The notes below the pieces were generated by a model. The model made no database searches. It saw only the letters and a list, made by a program, of their open reading frames with translations, and was not told the origin of the DNA. Below are positions 43,765 to 56,324 of a stretch of 64,000 bases of DNA, piece by piece (position 1 is the stretch's first letter; each line of letters opens with the position of its first letter). The position numbers and the translations under genes are program-made. The stretch spans positions 434,001 through 498,000 of the forward strand of contig JADANN010000103.1 in the NCBI GenBank assembly GCA_018806985.1. Direction: 5' to 3'. The DNA is from Angiostrongylus vasorum (Eukaryota; Nematoda; Chromadorea; Rhabditida; Metastrongylidae).

Positions 43765-46700
43765 CGGAAAACGTATCCAACTTCCAAATCAACATTAACG
43801 GTTGTCCAACAGAGACGAGTTGTGCCGGCTTCTCTTCAGTCGGCACTCGCCCGTGGATTACGGTAAGGTTGACAGCTGGCGCCGACGCTGCACTGCCAGT
43901 TACAAGCTTTGGTGTTAAATCACTGAAACAAACTACATGTCCCATTTTTTAAATGTGACTTATTTCCAACACTTGAGACACTGTTCAACTCGTACTGGCT
44001 ACCGTATCTGTCCCATTTATCATTGCTGATAAGATGCGGGTTAATATATCAAAGTAACAAAAAGATTCTTGTATGCTCAGAAAGTGAACTTCGAATATGT
44101 CTAGGACTCTGACTATTGAAACGGTTACAACTAAAACAGTTTAAAATTAAATTCATTAGCTTAACTGAAAATGGGAACGAATAAAAGTCTTCTAGCGTTC
44201 GAATATTCGCTGTTGCTTTTTGTCGTTATTCACCTTTAGATGTAACATCACCTTCAACGATCCAAACACCAAAAGAAATCGAGAAAGAATCAAAAAGAGC
44301 GAAAGAGGCCGCTCGTTCGACATTGCCAATGTCACGATCGACGGCACCTTTCCGTTCAATACAAATACACAAGTGGATTTTGTGAATAGCGGCTGTACCT
44401 ACTTAAACCCTTTCAGTTGATGCTCATTACAGATTTGAGCGCGTGGTTTATCTAGCAGTTTCAATAGTTGAAGACAGGAATAAGACTTTCCTGGAGTGTT
44501 AGGAACGGTGACCAATGTCGACCGTAATGTCTCATTTGCACCTATACGGAATCTACTCTTAAGATTGGATCAAGTACCTTATGAAATCGAATTGAGTGGA
44601 TACGGTAATCTGATGCTGTTGAAAGAGACAATGGACGGCAAAAGCTCGATCGCCAGCTGTTACGAAAGATGGATGAAAAGAGAACACAATCACGGCGAGC
44701 AACTCCAGTCCGCGTGATGGCTTAAAAATATACTCATTAGAGAAAATGCAATTCATGACTTTTTATTTACTGCTTATTATCCCTTTATGGTAGGGCATTA
44801 TGTGAAATATTATCGCAACGATGCAGCGCATTTCGCAAAATTCTGAATCCCGAACAGACTCGAACCGACGTTCACCCTTTCCTGAGTTCATCTGTTATCC
44901 ACTGCACCACTGATACCCTCCATGTAGTTCTTTTTTTGCTCATTCGTCTATTTTTGGTCCTGTTTTTCTATTAAAATCTACAATTTATCTTTTTATTACA
45001 ACATGAATCTGGTTCTTTCAATGGGATGCCTTCGATGCAAAATTGGAAAAAGAAATGAGAAACTCTTAAGATAATAATCTCCGCGAGAACTGATCTTTCG
45101 TTTGAAGCAAATTTCAGCAAAAAAAGTAGCCCGGTATCGTTTTCGGCATACCAATTCAATTCCTTCCGTTGTACGCAACAAATTTACCTTGATGGTGGGA
45201 AAAAATGTCGGCGCATACACCAACTCTGGTTCCGTGCCTCTGGCGTTCTTTTTCAGCATTTGGCCATGGTATTACTACTTTTTAGGGGGCGGATAGCACA
45301 GTGGTAGTGATGCCCATCATCGCGAGCACGGTGCTAGTTCGATTCCGCTCTGGGCCAACCAAGCCTTTCATCCATCCGGGGTCGGGAAATTGGTGCCGGA
45401 CTTTTCTGGGGGAAAAAATTCACTAGCTGCAACCCAATTGGGAACGCTCCAGCTCGGCTATCTCAGGACTCGGGTTCTAGATGAAACGGAAATCCTCAAG
45501 CTGCGACCAGAAGCCACACGTAAAAGTTGGAAGATCTTCGTGGAAAATGTATGCGAGAAAACGAACTGAATGTGAGAAGTGCTGGGATCCGCACAGTAGA
45601 CGTAAAGACGGTTCAAAATAAAAATAAAATCAAACAAAAAGTTCTTGTTTTCAAGGGCTTGCAACTTCTTGACCACATCGATTGCGAACGAGCTCCACTA
45701 CTTTGTATTTGCTTGAGAAAAAAAACTGATTCTTCAACAAAAAAGGAGTGAAGCTTTACATAGGGAAGAGTAGCTGACAATACAAGATGAAATAAAACAG
45801 CGTTTTACAAGTGCCGACGTCTTTCTACTTTACACTCAGTCTACACTCACATCGATTTTACATCAGTGATGTGGTCAATGCCATTATTATCTCATTTGGT
45901 TGTAAAGTGATTTTTTTCTCGTATCCTTGAAGGACCAGAAAATTGGGTATGTTACCTTCAAGAAGTAGAAATGGAATATTTTTATGCTTTCAACTGGAAT
46001 AACGCTACCGATGGACGTGTAGCTTAGAAGTTCCAGATGCCATGCAATAGACCCGTAGTGTTTGGTTAAACTTCGCCCCCACTTAACCAAGCTCGTGTAT
46101 CTCTCTGGCATCGACAAGTTGGTCGTAGACCTCTCTGAGAAAAAGCTTCTGTTGGTCCGCCAAGACCCGGTGACTATCAGTGGTGAACACCTGAGAATAT
46201 GCTCTAGCAGGGAAATCCCTAGATTTCAGGTAGAATCGTGCTCGACTAGCATCCAGCGACACTCATGCGGAAAAAATTCCTCAAGGAAAAGCGAAAATCT
46301 CTTTCCAATTCCTTCATAGATGAAAAACATCAAGTCGAATGAGAGAACTGATAGGATTTATACAATATGTAAACTCTAGCCGTGTAAAATAAGTAAATAA
46401 ACAGTGTTTGAGTGAAATCGAAAGGAAATTACGATAAATGTTGAATGCCACTGACATTTCTTTGCAGATCAATACCGCACGCCGATATTCGATCAAGTGG
46501 AACTGCAAGTTCTGGTGTCGTTGAGTTCTGTTCAGCTGAATACACCACAAAGCAGTCGGTTGAACGCCTTTGATTTTTTCACGAATACCTAAAAAACATC
46601 TGTAGGTGTTTTTGAATATTTTTAGCTTATTCCTAACATATATGCACTACATATTTACTAGAGGTGTTCAGTGAAAGCAAAATGTGCAGAATCTTAACTT

Positions 46701-47830
46701 TTCTCTTACCCCAGAGAAGAAAGAACGTTCATTCAAGATGCCAACCTCTTTATCACTGTGGAATAGTTTCTGCAGATACTTGACACTTTTTAACCCTTAA
46801 TAGTTATCGTCCTTTATCAAACTTCATAAAGAACTGAGTAGAGCTGACACGTCAATCTCGAAGCCTTAGCTCAAAAAATATGACCCATTCAGTTGAACCA
46901 CTCCATCAAGGATGTGACTAAGACAACTCCATCTTGCGTTTTCTTACCGAAGCCCCATTCAATTTTTTAGCATTTGGAACGCTAATGTACGCCTTTTAGT
47001 CACTCAGTAGAAGCGTGTGGGAAAAGTATGTCACTCACTTGTCCTTCAAACACATCCTCACTCCTGCCGATTATTCGTATGGCCTCTGGACCGCAAGTGA
47101 CTGCCGGTGAGTCGAAAAAAATATGCTTGATTTAATTGGTTTTTGCTTGTCTAATTTTAAAAGCTATCAACTTGTTCGTGAAGCTTCTTTGCACAAGTGT
47201 TAAACAGTTTGTAAATACAAACGCAATGTTGCTGAGAATTGTGCGAAACTCGGAACTTTAGGTGAACTTCGAACTCGCTCTTACCGTTTTCAGGGACGCA
47301 TGTGTCTATTGCACCATCGAGCGTGCCGCTCTCTCAACCACTTATCTACCTAACGGTGCTATCAGCAGTCCCCCGTCAACAGGAATGATTAGGGGCACAA
47401 ATCATCAATTAACTCAATTAAGCTAAAGCTATATTCGAAATCATAATGTTTAACTCTTATTTGCTGCCTATTATTTTTTTTAACAGCAGAGTATTATCTG
47501 AGATGCAACCACAAGGATCCGGAGATAAGTGAGCCGGTGGGAAAGGGTAGCTGCAGTTTGGAAACTTAGTTGGGGTCCCGAGTTTTGCTCATATCTTAGC
47601 ATCATTGTGGATGTATTTCACATAATACTCTGACGTAAAAAAAATATTTGGAAGTGGATAAAAAGTTAGACATTTTGAGTTTTTAAATAGTTTAACATTG
47701 TACTTTGTGCCTCAGCTGTGCATAGACGCTGACGACGTTGCTTAGAAAGTGAAGTTTTCATCCGATCGAGCAAAGAAAAACACTCACCTATGAGTTTGTT
47801 GCCTACGATTTTCGCTTCCGAGGCGATCAC
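43765..47830 (-). CDS. Cuticlin-like ZP-domain gene (partial; both ends unresolved)
   Basis: Minus-strand exons with matching phases: 47830-47788 (SEAKIVGNKLI), 47100-47039 (TCGPEAIRIIGRSEDVFEGQ), a missing exon, 46535-46456 (ELAVPLDRISACGIDLQR), 44720-44578 (VIVFSFHPSFVTAGDRAF...TVSTQFDFI) and 43922-43765 (SDLTPKL...LVSVGQPLMLIWKL). Together they align in order with the ZP domain of nematode cuticlin-like proteins, which are secreted or membrane-bound apical matrix components. The junctions 47788/47100, 46456/44720 and 44578/43922 complete codons exactly (for example AG+T = Ser). The exon between 47039 and 46535 was not identified, and no intact exon for the C-terminal ZP half was found below 43765. 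Signal peptide and start are also unidentified. A SINE-A copy and a SINE-B copy lie within introns. It could be a live gene with diverged exons or a decaying copy. Confidence 0.7.
44755..44930 (-). repeat. SINE-B, minus unit
   Basis: CTTTTTATTTACTGCTTATT...ATTTCGCAAAATTCTG...TCCACTGCACCACTG. Intronic to the ZP gene. Confidence 0.55.
45285..45415 (+). repeat. SINE-A head region
   Basis: GGGGGCGGATAGCACAGTGG, then GCTAGTTCGATTCCGCTC (clear B-box), then GGGAAATTGGTGCCGGAC. The distal body is absent. It lies within the ZP-gene region. Confidence 0.55.
46010..46180 (+). repeat. SINE-A, strongly decayed
   Basis: GTGTAGCTTAGAAGTTCC...ATGCCATGCAATAGAC and GACAAGTTGGTCGTAGACC resemble the head and middle of the family. 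Intronic to the ZP gene. Confidence 0.35.
47215..47665. repeat. SINE-B units
   Basis: A diverged minus unit (about 47215-47510) with GTCTATTGCACCATCGAGC, followed by a partial plus unit ending CTCTGACGTAAAAAAAATA. It lies between two ZP-gene exons. Confidence 0.5.
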
Positions 47831-48552
47831 CTGAAAGTGCGAAGGCATTGCTCAAAACCCTGGTGATACAAGTGGGTCTAACCACTCAAAAAATGGAACG
47901 GAAAAAAAATTTTGCTAGCTAATACTTTGAGTTAGTAATGAATTCTCACAGCGAAATCTTCACTGATTCCTAGTAATGCCATGTTTAAGAAGAAGGACAA
48001 AAAAAGGCTGGAAGCATATTTGCACTCTGTCATGGTACTATGATGTCAGAAGATTTATAAATAGGTGTATCTCAGTGCAAAGAAGCGTCGCATCCATGAC
48101 GACGGTCATTGGATCAATCTTCACAGCGACAACGCAACTCATCATTTTGGCTAGGAGCACAGGTGGCCGTCGTGACAGGACACAGGGCAAATCCAAATGA
48201 CTCTTGACCACATCAAAAACGTATGATGGACAGTATTCGTGACGTTGAATGGTGTAATTTCTATCATTTCTCATAAAAGACTAATACCTTCCCTAGCACG
48301 ATAATTGATGTGTGGCTTTTTCCCAAAGAGCGTTGAATATAAAAAAAAGTGGAGAAGAAGAAAGAAAGACTGTAGAAAAGTGCGAGCGGTGATGAAGAAC
48401 CTCTGAATTTTGTTACATTGTCGTCATATTACATTGGATTACAATACATTTTTACAACACATTACTTCTCTCCCTCTAGGAGAGGAACTGCAGGTAGAAA
48501 AACACAAACATATTAAAAACCTTTCTAATTCCTTTACTATAGAGGTAGCTTA

Positions 48553-48945
48553 TTTGGATACTTGGATGGCCCATCTCCACTTGTTGCGCGGGCCCCAGCA
48601 TAATCTCCATTTTCCCGAATTTTTGGTGGTTTATCCGTTGTGGTTCCCTGGAGTCCCGAGGTCAGCCAGACCAAAGTCTGCCCCGGGTCGTCACCATCAC
48701 AGACATTCGCCACCTTTGTGGATTAGAAAGAGATTTGCCACCATGTGACCAGTTTGACACCAGGACGGTGGCGGATCCTGGTATTGGTTTACTCTTATCT
48801 GGGCTTCCTGATAAAGACGCCGGACTTCTTCTCAGCTTGGGAGACCCTGCCAGGGCAATGAATCCGCCCGCTGCACATCGCAGCCCTACACCCAGAAACA
48901 CCACCCAACTACGATGAGGGTGTAAACTGTTGGGAGGAGTGTAGA
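48553..48945 (-). mobile_element. Short RTE-derived non-autonomous element
   Basis: Antisense, nearly full-length copy. It runs from TGGATACTTGGATGGCCC at 48555 to GATGAGGGTGTAAACTGTTGG at about 48935. Confidence 0.7.
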
Positions 48946-49974
48946 GGTAAACCAAAAAAAAATGAAGTCTATGAACGACGACTCAGGTTTTCTAAAGAAA
49001 CGTTCACTTCAATGTAATCACTTGCTTTTTCGATAGAAGTAACCATTGACACTTTCCTATATATTTCGCTATAACTGAAGGCTCTCCTGTGATAAAAAGT
49101 AAAGTGTAGAGGTTCAAAAACTTGAAATTCTTTCTGAAAACATCTCATTGGTTTTCCGAATAAGAAATCGTAAGAAGAAATCTTCTGTTTGAATAGATGC
49201 CTTATTGGGCAATATTCATCATTTTACTAGCTGTGCATGGAGATACTGTACCAGTGTCGTCGAAAGGGTTGGGTACCTGGTCGTATGATGAAGGTTATTT
49301 ATAATGTCAGGAGCTGGGCAAGAAAACACAGATCTTAGGACACGTGTTCCATTGAATTCGAATCGTCTAACCCTGAGGGATATTTCAACTCCTACACTTG
49401 ATTAAGAAACAAGCCCAGTTTTTTTGAATATATTCGAAATGACTCAATGCATGAGAAACTTGTCCAATTTGAAAATCGCAGGACAACCAACATCATTTAT
49501 TAGCAATTAAGACTGTGCGCCCTTTGAGAATATGCTTAAAACATTTTAATGGTAAAACCAATACTTGCGTGAGACCTCGGGTATTGGTTCTGTTGGTATA
49601 ATTTGACAATTAATAGTATTATTGACTTTATCACAAGTAGATCGAGAATCTCCTATGGTTCCCTTCACTACTTCATGGTGGAAATGCTCATTTCCGGTAT
49701 ATGGTTACCCTAAGGCGATGCGTAAAGAATATTCACTTTTAGGAAATCGTTACGGAATGGCGAGACTAAGTACCAAGCCGAAGAAATTTTTTCCTTACCA
49801 GGATCTTTTTATCATCTGAAGACCGTAACTGTCTTCCTATTTGCCAATAACAACAAACTCCCGGAAATGGTTTGAAAAATACGGGAAAGCGTACAATGGT
49901 GGTTGGTGATGTCCACATGTTGAGAGCACTAGTGATCAAATTTTCTTGTTAGCCTAGCTCTGACTGATTCGTGT
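48946..49974. other. Non-coding stretch
   Basis: AT-rich sequence with no repeat family recognised and only unsupported short frames (for example 49622-49819 plus). Confidence 0.5.
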
Positions 49975-50220
49975 GGGGTAGTTTTCAGAGGTGTCCTGCA
50001 ATAAACACGTGGTCGTTGGTTCGATCTGGAGCCCCGGGATCATTAAGCCTCGCATCCCTCCGGGGTCTGCAAATTGGTGTCAGAGTTGCCTGGGAGGGTA
50101 GCAGCACTGACGTGATACACCGTATGGCACCATAATTCATTAAACAAGTCAGATATGCATTCACTCATTGCATGGCGCATCCCTCAGGAATTGATCAACC
50201 CCAGAGTTTTATCCTTTATC
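49975..50220 (+). repeat. SINE-A
   Basis: GTGTGGGGTAGTTTTCAGAGG head, GGTTCGATCTGG B-box, and an end near GATCAACCCCAGAG. The 3' part is shortened. Confidence 0.6.
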
Positions 50221-50664
50221 CATTGTAACCAGCTAAAATAACGGCAACCAATTACTCTAAACTAAAGAAAATGCACAGTTAGGTTCTTATCCCAAGAATT
50301 ATTAGTATTTCACTATATTATTTACTATTTATCTCCTTAATATTGATGCTCAGAAAACATTCTCAAAGTGATTAAATGAACAGCGATGTTCTTAAAATGA
50401 TGGCCAAGATGGTTTTCGGTTGTGTTGAGTTAGGATGGTCTACGCTGATCGTAGTACTTGATAACAGTGTTGCTCGGTGCTCGATGCGATTCATAATGAT
50501 AAACATGGGGCTGTGCCAAGGTTACGCCGACCTCAGTGCGCTATTCTCTTCTATTTGGAAGCAAATGCAACCGCCTTAATTGAGGGTCAGGTAGGCCGAC
50601 TTAGAAAACTTTCGGCACGATTGTGCCGTTGTCAAAATGACACTGAAGGCAAAAAAAAGAATAA

Positions 50665-50830
50665 AGAATCCCGCTTTGATTAAGCCCTGAACAATGCGTC
50701 AGTGCTGCTACTTTCCCAGACAAGACTGGTGCCAACTTGTTGACTCTGTAGGAGTGGAAAGCTTCGTTAACGCAAGGCACAAGATTGAAACAAGGGTCAC
50801 GTGTGTATTGCAAGGAACTTCACACTTTAG
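50665..50830 (-). repeat. SINE-A, partial
   Basis: Plus-strand reading CAGTGCTGCTACTTTCCCAG then GACTGGTGCCAACTTGTTGA and GTGTATTGCAAGG is the reverse of the family. Confidence 0.5.
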
Positions 50831-51197
50831 CCCTGGGCTAAACGATTTTTTCTCAGATTTGAATAAATCTTTATGAAATTTTTGACGCATAATCTTACGT
50901 CTACTATCGAACAAGTTGAGCTAAGCTGAAAGGGACTGTGTTCAACGTTCCCGTCTAGAAATCGAGGTACTCAGGAGTGGTCGGTGTTATTATCTTCAGA
51001 ATTCACAAGGCCATAAATATCTCTCCAATGTAAAAACTTTAGACAGCAGCAGAGGTTAAGACCTGAGGACGCCCCTTTGGGCCAATTCGGGACTTCAGTG
51101 TAAAATCTGGGGTCTGCTCTGGCAGAAGCACGAGAGTTAAATAGAAGATATATCAAGAAACCACACGGTTCTTTATGGTAACTTTGAACAAGTGTTG

Positions 51198-51452
51198 TTA
51201 CGAGCATGAAACTGTATCGAAACAAGGTAGTAAAATATCTACGAAGTCATTTTTTATTTCTGTTAGATGTACTTCAAAAGTATCTTGCTTACTCGAAACA
51301 TTTGTTCCGTCTAAAAGATCAAAGCCGAGGTTTATTTCAAGCAGCTTTTTAAAGTTCTGAAGTTGACGAAAGACGCTATATAAATTTCTTTGAATCCTTC
51401 GAGAACAAAAAATTTCGTTGAGCTTTACAATGGAATTTTGCAGTAGCGTCAA
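51198..51452 (-). CDS. Possible isolated coding segment
   Basis: An 84-codon minus-strand frame containing IFCSRRIQRNLYSVFRQLQN, then a Leu/Ile-rich and acidic stretch ending NDFVDILLPCFD. The composition is protein-like and the block is outside the repeat families. No convincing flanking splice sites or partner exons were found, and no family is recognised. It may be a gene fragment or chance. Confidence 0.2.
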   Translation of the reverse strand: MTLLQNSIVKLNEIFCSRRIQRNLYSVFRQLQNFKKLLEINLGFDLLDGTNVSSKQDTFEVHLTEIKNDFVDILLPCFDTVSCS

Positions 51453-51602
51453 ATTAAAATGATTTATTCATGATATTGTTTTGACACTAAGATAGCTCGA
51501 ATTATTCCAAGGGAGGGCTCCTTTGCCAATTAGGAAAGAAAGGCTCATTAAATCCGAAAATCACTATAGTGGTTAACCTAACCGTTTCGTCAACATATAA
51601 AA

Positions 51603-51880
51603 AAGGATGAAGGATAAAGCCGCCGGCGTTGATCAATCCCTTAGGGATGCACCATGCATCGGACTTCATAGGCATCGGAGGTGATTGAATGCATATTTGT
51701 CCTTTACAATGACTCTTGGTGGCCTACCGATGTATCGAGCCAGTGCTGCTAGCCCCTAGAGAAGTCTGGTACCAATTTGTTGACTCCCGAATGGATGGAA
51801 GGCTTGACGGGCCATGGGCGCGGGAATCGATCCCATGTGCATTGCAGGGCGCTTCCGACTATTGCACCACATGGGCCCTT
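51603..51880 (-). repeat. SINE-A
   Basis: Complete minus-oriented copy whose head (CACCACATGGGCCC on plus) abuts a TA microsatellite. Confidence 0.7.
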
Positions 51881-51893
51881 ATATATGTATATG

Positions 51894-51951
<58 letters not shown>

Positions 51952-51980
51952 AGTTCATACATGCATATGTATATATCGGT
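51880..51980. repeat. TA microsatellite
   Basis: An almost pure (TA)n run at 51899-51950 interrupted by TG, with degenerate ATGTATATG flanks, immediately beyond a SINE-A head. Confidence 0.95.
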
Positions 51981-52647
51981 TCCGTAAAAAATGAGTATAT
52001 CGATTTTTTTGCAGCTATTTCCTTTTGATTTTGCTCCTGCAATTAGGTTTCTGGTAGTGTAATGTATTCAATAAGGTAGAAAAGGGTGGTGTTAGTCGAT
52101 AACGCAAGGAATTAGGCTAACACGCTGTTTTATGATTTCCTGTGTTTTTCATAGTTGTCTATGATGTCGATGACCGTTGAACGGTTAACGAATGAATGAT
52201 TCTCATGAATGGTGACGGCCGTCGTGACAAAGTCGATGAGGACGCTTCGTCTCCTCATCAACGTCGTCTGTTACTCGCGATTTAGGACGCTGTTCTTCTT
52301 CAGAGACAGAATAAACATAATACGACGTGTATTTCCAAAGTGGAATTCTTCAGAATTTTTTTATCAGAATATGAGACTAGGAACGTTGTACGACGGTAGA
52401 ATTCATCGCCGACCTTAGATCTGCCAAATCTATATGATAGATAACATTCATGTTTGCTCCAGCTAATTTCACTGCCTTCTCATTCGAGGTTTTTTTTTCG
52501 AAACTTTTCCCTTTTTTCTCACTTCATTCTTTCGCGTTGCTGTTGACTATGGTGTACATCACTTAAAAAACCTTTACTTAACTGTTTAGCGAACGGTACA
52601 GCACGAAACGGGACATCGAATTTATTTAATACCATTTCGTTGATTTT

Positions 52648-52960
52648 ACTTACTTGGATGGCCCGTCATCATTGGATTGTGCGGGCCCCCAGCATAATTT
52701 CCATTCTCCGGAGATTTCTTGGTTTATCCATCGTAGTTCCCTGGAGTACCGAGGACAGCCTGGCCAAAGTCTGCCCCCAGGTCGTCACCACCCTAGGCAT
52801 TCGCCGCCCTTGTGGATCAGAGAGATTTGCCACCAAGCGACTACTTTGATACCAGAACGGTGGTGGATCCTGGTATTGGTTTACTCTTAGCTGGGCTTCC
52901 TGATGGAAACGCCAAACTCCTTCTCAGCTTGGGAAACCCTGCTAGAGAGGCTTAATTTAT
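52648..52960 (-). mobile_element. Short RTE-derived non-autonomous element, 5' truncated
   Basis: Antisense copy from ACTTACTTGGATGGCCCG to the CTTGGGAAACCCTGC block. The distal leader is missing. A further small fragment of the same leader occurs near 54595-54700. Confidence 0.65.
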
Positions 52961-53819
52961 TTTACACTTAACATATCTTATAGGAAATCTACGGCTATTT
53001 TCTCCCGAGAAATCTCCCCATTCCATGTTTCTGCTCTAATAAATTTTCCACAAGTGAGAATGAAAACCGTCTATTACAAGAAGGCATGTTGAGTTTGAAC
53101 TGACTTTTCACTTCTACTGAGTGATACGCTTGCTTATTAATGATATTTATTATTTTCATACTTTTTTTCACTTTGAATAAACTACAAATCCTTTGGAAAA
53201 AGTGGAGGGAAGATCGATGTCATAGTTTTTAAACTAAAGTGCTGTGAAGTATAAAAATCAGAGAGAAGACGGAAATTAAACTTGAAGCGCTGGTCGTTTC
53301 CTTCCTACCACTAACATCATTATTACCATTATCGTTATTATAAATTGTCGGTTATCGATTAAAGAGTGGTTACATAATAAGCAATGGAAAATATCTACTT
53401 TGAGAAGATGCGTTGGATTCGAGGCGATTTTTTTCACTTCTGCGGAATGATTTATTTATTTCCCAATTTGTAATAAAGTAAAGGAAAAAAGATAGAGTAA
53501 AAAGAAAAGAATGTGAACGGACGAACCTTTATGATGAGAAATACAATGGTGCTCCACATTTAGACAGAAATAGATGTGGGATATGTAGCAAACGAGTAAA
53601 CAGAGGGTCCGCCTGTCCTATGGAGGAGGTGATCGTCGTAAAATATGGGCGGTGCTTATGGAAAGGTCATCATTTAATGAGACCTCTTCGAGACATTATC
53701 GCAACAAACATCCATCCAGAATGGGATTGGAGCCTCAAAATTTACGACCTCATCGTCTCAATCGTGGAACTTCTTCCTAAGTTTCCCTCTTTTCACTCCT
53801 AATTAATTTACTACATTAA
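52961..53819. other. Non-coding stretch
   Basis: AT-rich. A plus frame of 60 codons at 53620-53802 has protein-like composition but no family resemblance and no clear splice sites. Confidence 0.4.
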
Positions 53820-54090
53820 TATGTATGTAACGCAACGGTTACAGGCACGATGCAGAATGCATCGGGGACCAAGCTCGGTCCTACACCCTAGGCTAACTAT
53901 TCCTCCATCTCTTCAAAGTTGACCAAATAAACGAGATTTGTTCTGGTGGATAGAAAACCTACTTGATTCATCGGTGGGCCACTCCAAGTCAGCGTATACG
54001 TCACACATGTGTATTCAACCACCTCAACGATGCTACGAATGACGTAGAATTCACGATGAACACTTAAGGAAGCTCTTTTATGTTAATACT
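53820..54090 (+). repeat. SINE-A, diverged
   Basis: ATGTAACGCAACGGTTACAGG head, then TTCATCGGTGGGCCACTCC and AACCACCTCAACGATGCTAC body blocks. Confidence 0.5.
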
Positions 54091-54869
54091 GCTAGCACAC
54101 TTCGAGCGCCACTTTCGTGTACTTCGTCACCGCAACATCCCTATCCCCATTCCCCCAAAAGAACCAGCAGTTGAAGCGTAACAAAAGACTCGGCGATCAA
54201 AATCTACAATGATGGATAATTAAGCAGTTCGGAGTCACAATGGCATTCAACTCAACCTCTTCAATGTTATACAAATACGAACTCGAGCTTAAGTGTTGTT
54301 TAGTTTTGTGGTAGAATTCTTCTACCGTGTTCACTCCCTGAAATTTTACATTGTAGCGATTCTCTGTCGGTTGCTTTGCAATTTTGTAAAGTAGTTCGTT
54401 CGCAAACCTACCATTCGTATTATTTGTATTATCGCTAAACAGCGATCAATCAACGATTAACTAAGCCAGCGTGTGTAATGTCTCCATATGCCGCACTTCA
54501 GCCACTCATTTTGTTTGATGGGAGCGAATAGTCTCATACTTTTAGCTCATAGCATTACTTGTGCTATTTTGGCGAAGTTGTGGATCACTCATAGGTAATA
54601 GACAGAATATGGGCTTACTGTTTGCTGGGCTTCTGTGGATAAATGTTGAACTCCTTCTGAGATTGGAAGACATTGTAAGCCACATTAAGGTGATGAGGGA
54701 GCGATGGTGAATAGAGACTGAAGATGGTGAGCAGAAATTCATGGAATAACGAGTAAAGAACAAGGGTAATCGCTGGTTATTACATTGAAATCTTTCACAG
54801 TTTTGCCGACTTGTCTTCAATAATGGAATATTTGGCCCATGCAACAAGACCTACATCCGTACTAAATCA

Positions 54870-54970
54870 GTGTTTCTTATCTCGCTAAACAAGTCTGGTG
54901 CCAATTTGGGGGATTTCGGAAATATGGATGGCTTAGTTAGCCATAGCGATGGAATTGAACCAAACATCTT
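54870..54970 (-). repeat. SINE-A, partial
   Basis: AACAAGTCTGGTGCCAATTTG followed by TTAGTTAGCCATAGCGATGG on plus is a reversed middle segment. Confidence 0.4.
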
Positions 54971-54999
54971 GTGTTTTTGGTTGTTGAATCAACGGCTGG

Positions 55000-55795
55000 A
55001 GTACATAGCATTCACCTGGAAGTAGCCCAAAGCAAATTGGTTCTATTCTTGGAGGTTCAGGCTACCTATCCGAGAACGATTGCAGTACAAATTAGTGTTG
55101 AAAGTCGAGTAGTAAAAAAAATACTTGTTCATTACCTCTCCTCTCACTCTTCTTACATAAAACGCACGCATGTGGGAAACACGTTTCGAACAACCACCAA
55201 TCTCTGCACAGGAACAGAGCAGAAGGAATTTCTGAACTTAGTGGGGCAAATAGCCGTTTCTAGTGGCTGCGAAACGGTAGTAGCTGCTTGGGATAGGTTT
55301 AGAAAAAGAAAGACCCCGTACCACACTAAACCATAATTCTAGCGAGAATAAAGTCCCGGTTATCCTGCTCTTTATTTCAGACGAAATTGGTGCAGCTATA
55401 AAACCTTGCTTAAGAAGGGTCAGTCTAGAGAATTCGGTAACAGAGATTGAAGTACGTCTAACACTCTAAGACGATAGTTAGTTCGTAACCGCTCATATGA
55501 ACGTCTATGGACAAGGAAAAAATTACATAATATGCCCTAAAGGTAGAAACGGTGATTGCATGAGTTCGGGTACGATTTGCCTAAGTTGCTCGTACGAACT
55601 AGTTGACGAAACGGGTAGACCACTCTACACCCGTATGAAAGCGCTCTGGACGATAAATTTGAAATTAATGCAAATACTCCACTAGGCGCGCATAGGGTCT
55701 AAAGACATAAAGGAGAAGGTTTTGACGTAAAAGTCGGTATCCTCAAAAAGAAATCTAAAACATTCGCGAAAAACTCTTAAAATAACGTTAACTTT
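55000..55795 (+). mobile_element. Degenerate Penelope-like fragment
   Basis: The plus-strand frame 54971-55336 contains VHYLSSHSSYIKRTHVGNTF and NLVGQIAVSSGCETV, parallel to the RT/endonuclease linker of the 35 kb element. Downstream, 55497-55685 parallels the Cys-rich and GIY-YIG region (YIICPKGRNGDCMSSGT). Frame breaks and missing segments show it is dead. It is truncated on the right by the SINE-B pair starting at about 55786. Confidence 0.75.
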
Positions 55796-56229
55796 TTATT
55801 TACTGCCTACTACAATTTTTCACGGCAAGTTATTATGTGTGACTCAATCACAATGATGCTGAGATATTTGCAAAACTCCAGACCCCGGGTGTCTGCGATG
55901 AGGAACGAACTCGCCTATTGCCATTTCTGGGGACTAACGCGTTCACCGCCACACAATGTAGGTCGTTCGCTTCGCCTATCACCCTGCTTAACTTGGGTTT
56001 GTGCCGATTTGGGCTCCCCAAATCAACCCCGTTGACGGGTGATTGCAGATGGCCTGATCGATAGTTCTAGCTGAGAGACAGGCGCAACGAAGAACCGGCA
56101 TGGTATGGTAGTGAACGCGTTAGCCATAGGAAATGGTTATAGCGGGTTCGTTCCCCACCGCAGACACCTGCGGTCCGGATTTATGCAAATATCTCAGCAT
56201 CATTGTGGTTGGTCACACTCTTGAAATAA
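55773..56229. repeat. SINE-B inverted pair with target-site duplication
   Basis: ACTCTTAAAATAA (55773-55785) and ACTCTTGAAATAA (56217-56229), one mismatch, flank the pair, which interrupts a dead Penelope copy. Confidence 0.7.
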
Positions 56230-56324
56230 TTATCCTTATCCCTTTAAATATGCATGTTATATGAAACTGAAACAAAAATAGGGCAGTAGTATACTGTGTA
56301 ATATCGGCAGAATACATAAACATT

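Noticed and set aside
45040..45260. Minus frame with GIELVC as an extra ZP exon
   Set aside because: The ZP N-terminal Cys motif is already supplied by 47100-47039. The position and phase do not fit between 46456 and 44720, which join directly.
51749..52042. Ile/Tyr-rich frames at 51.9 kb
   Set aside because: Translation of the TA microsatellite.
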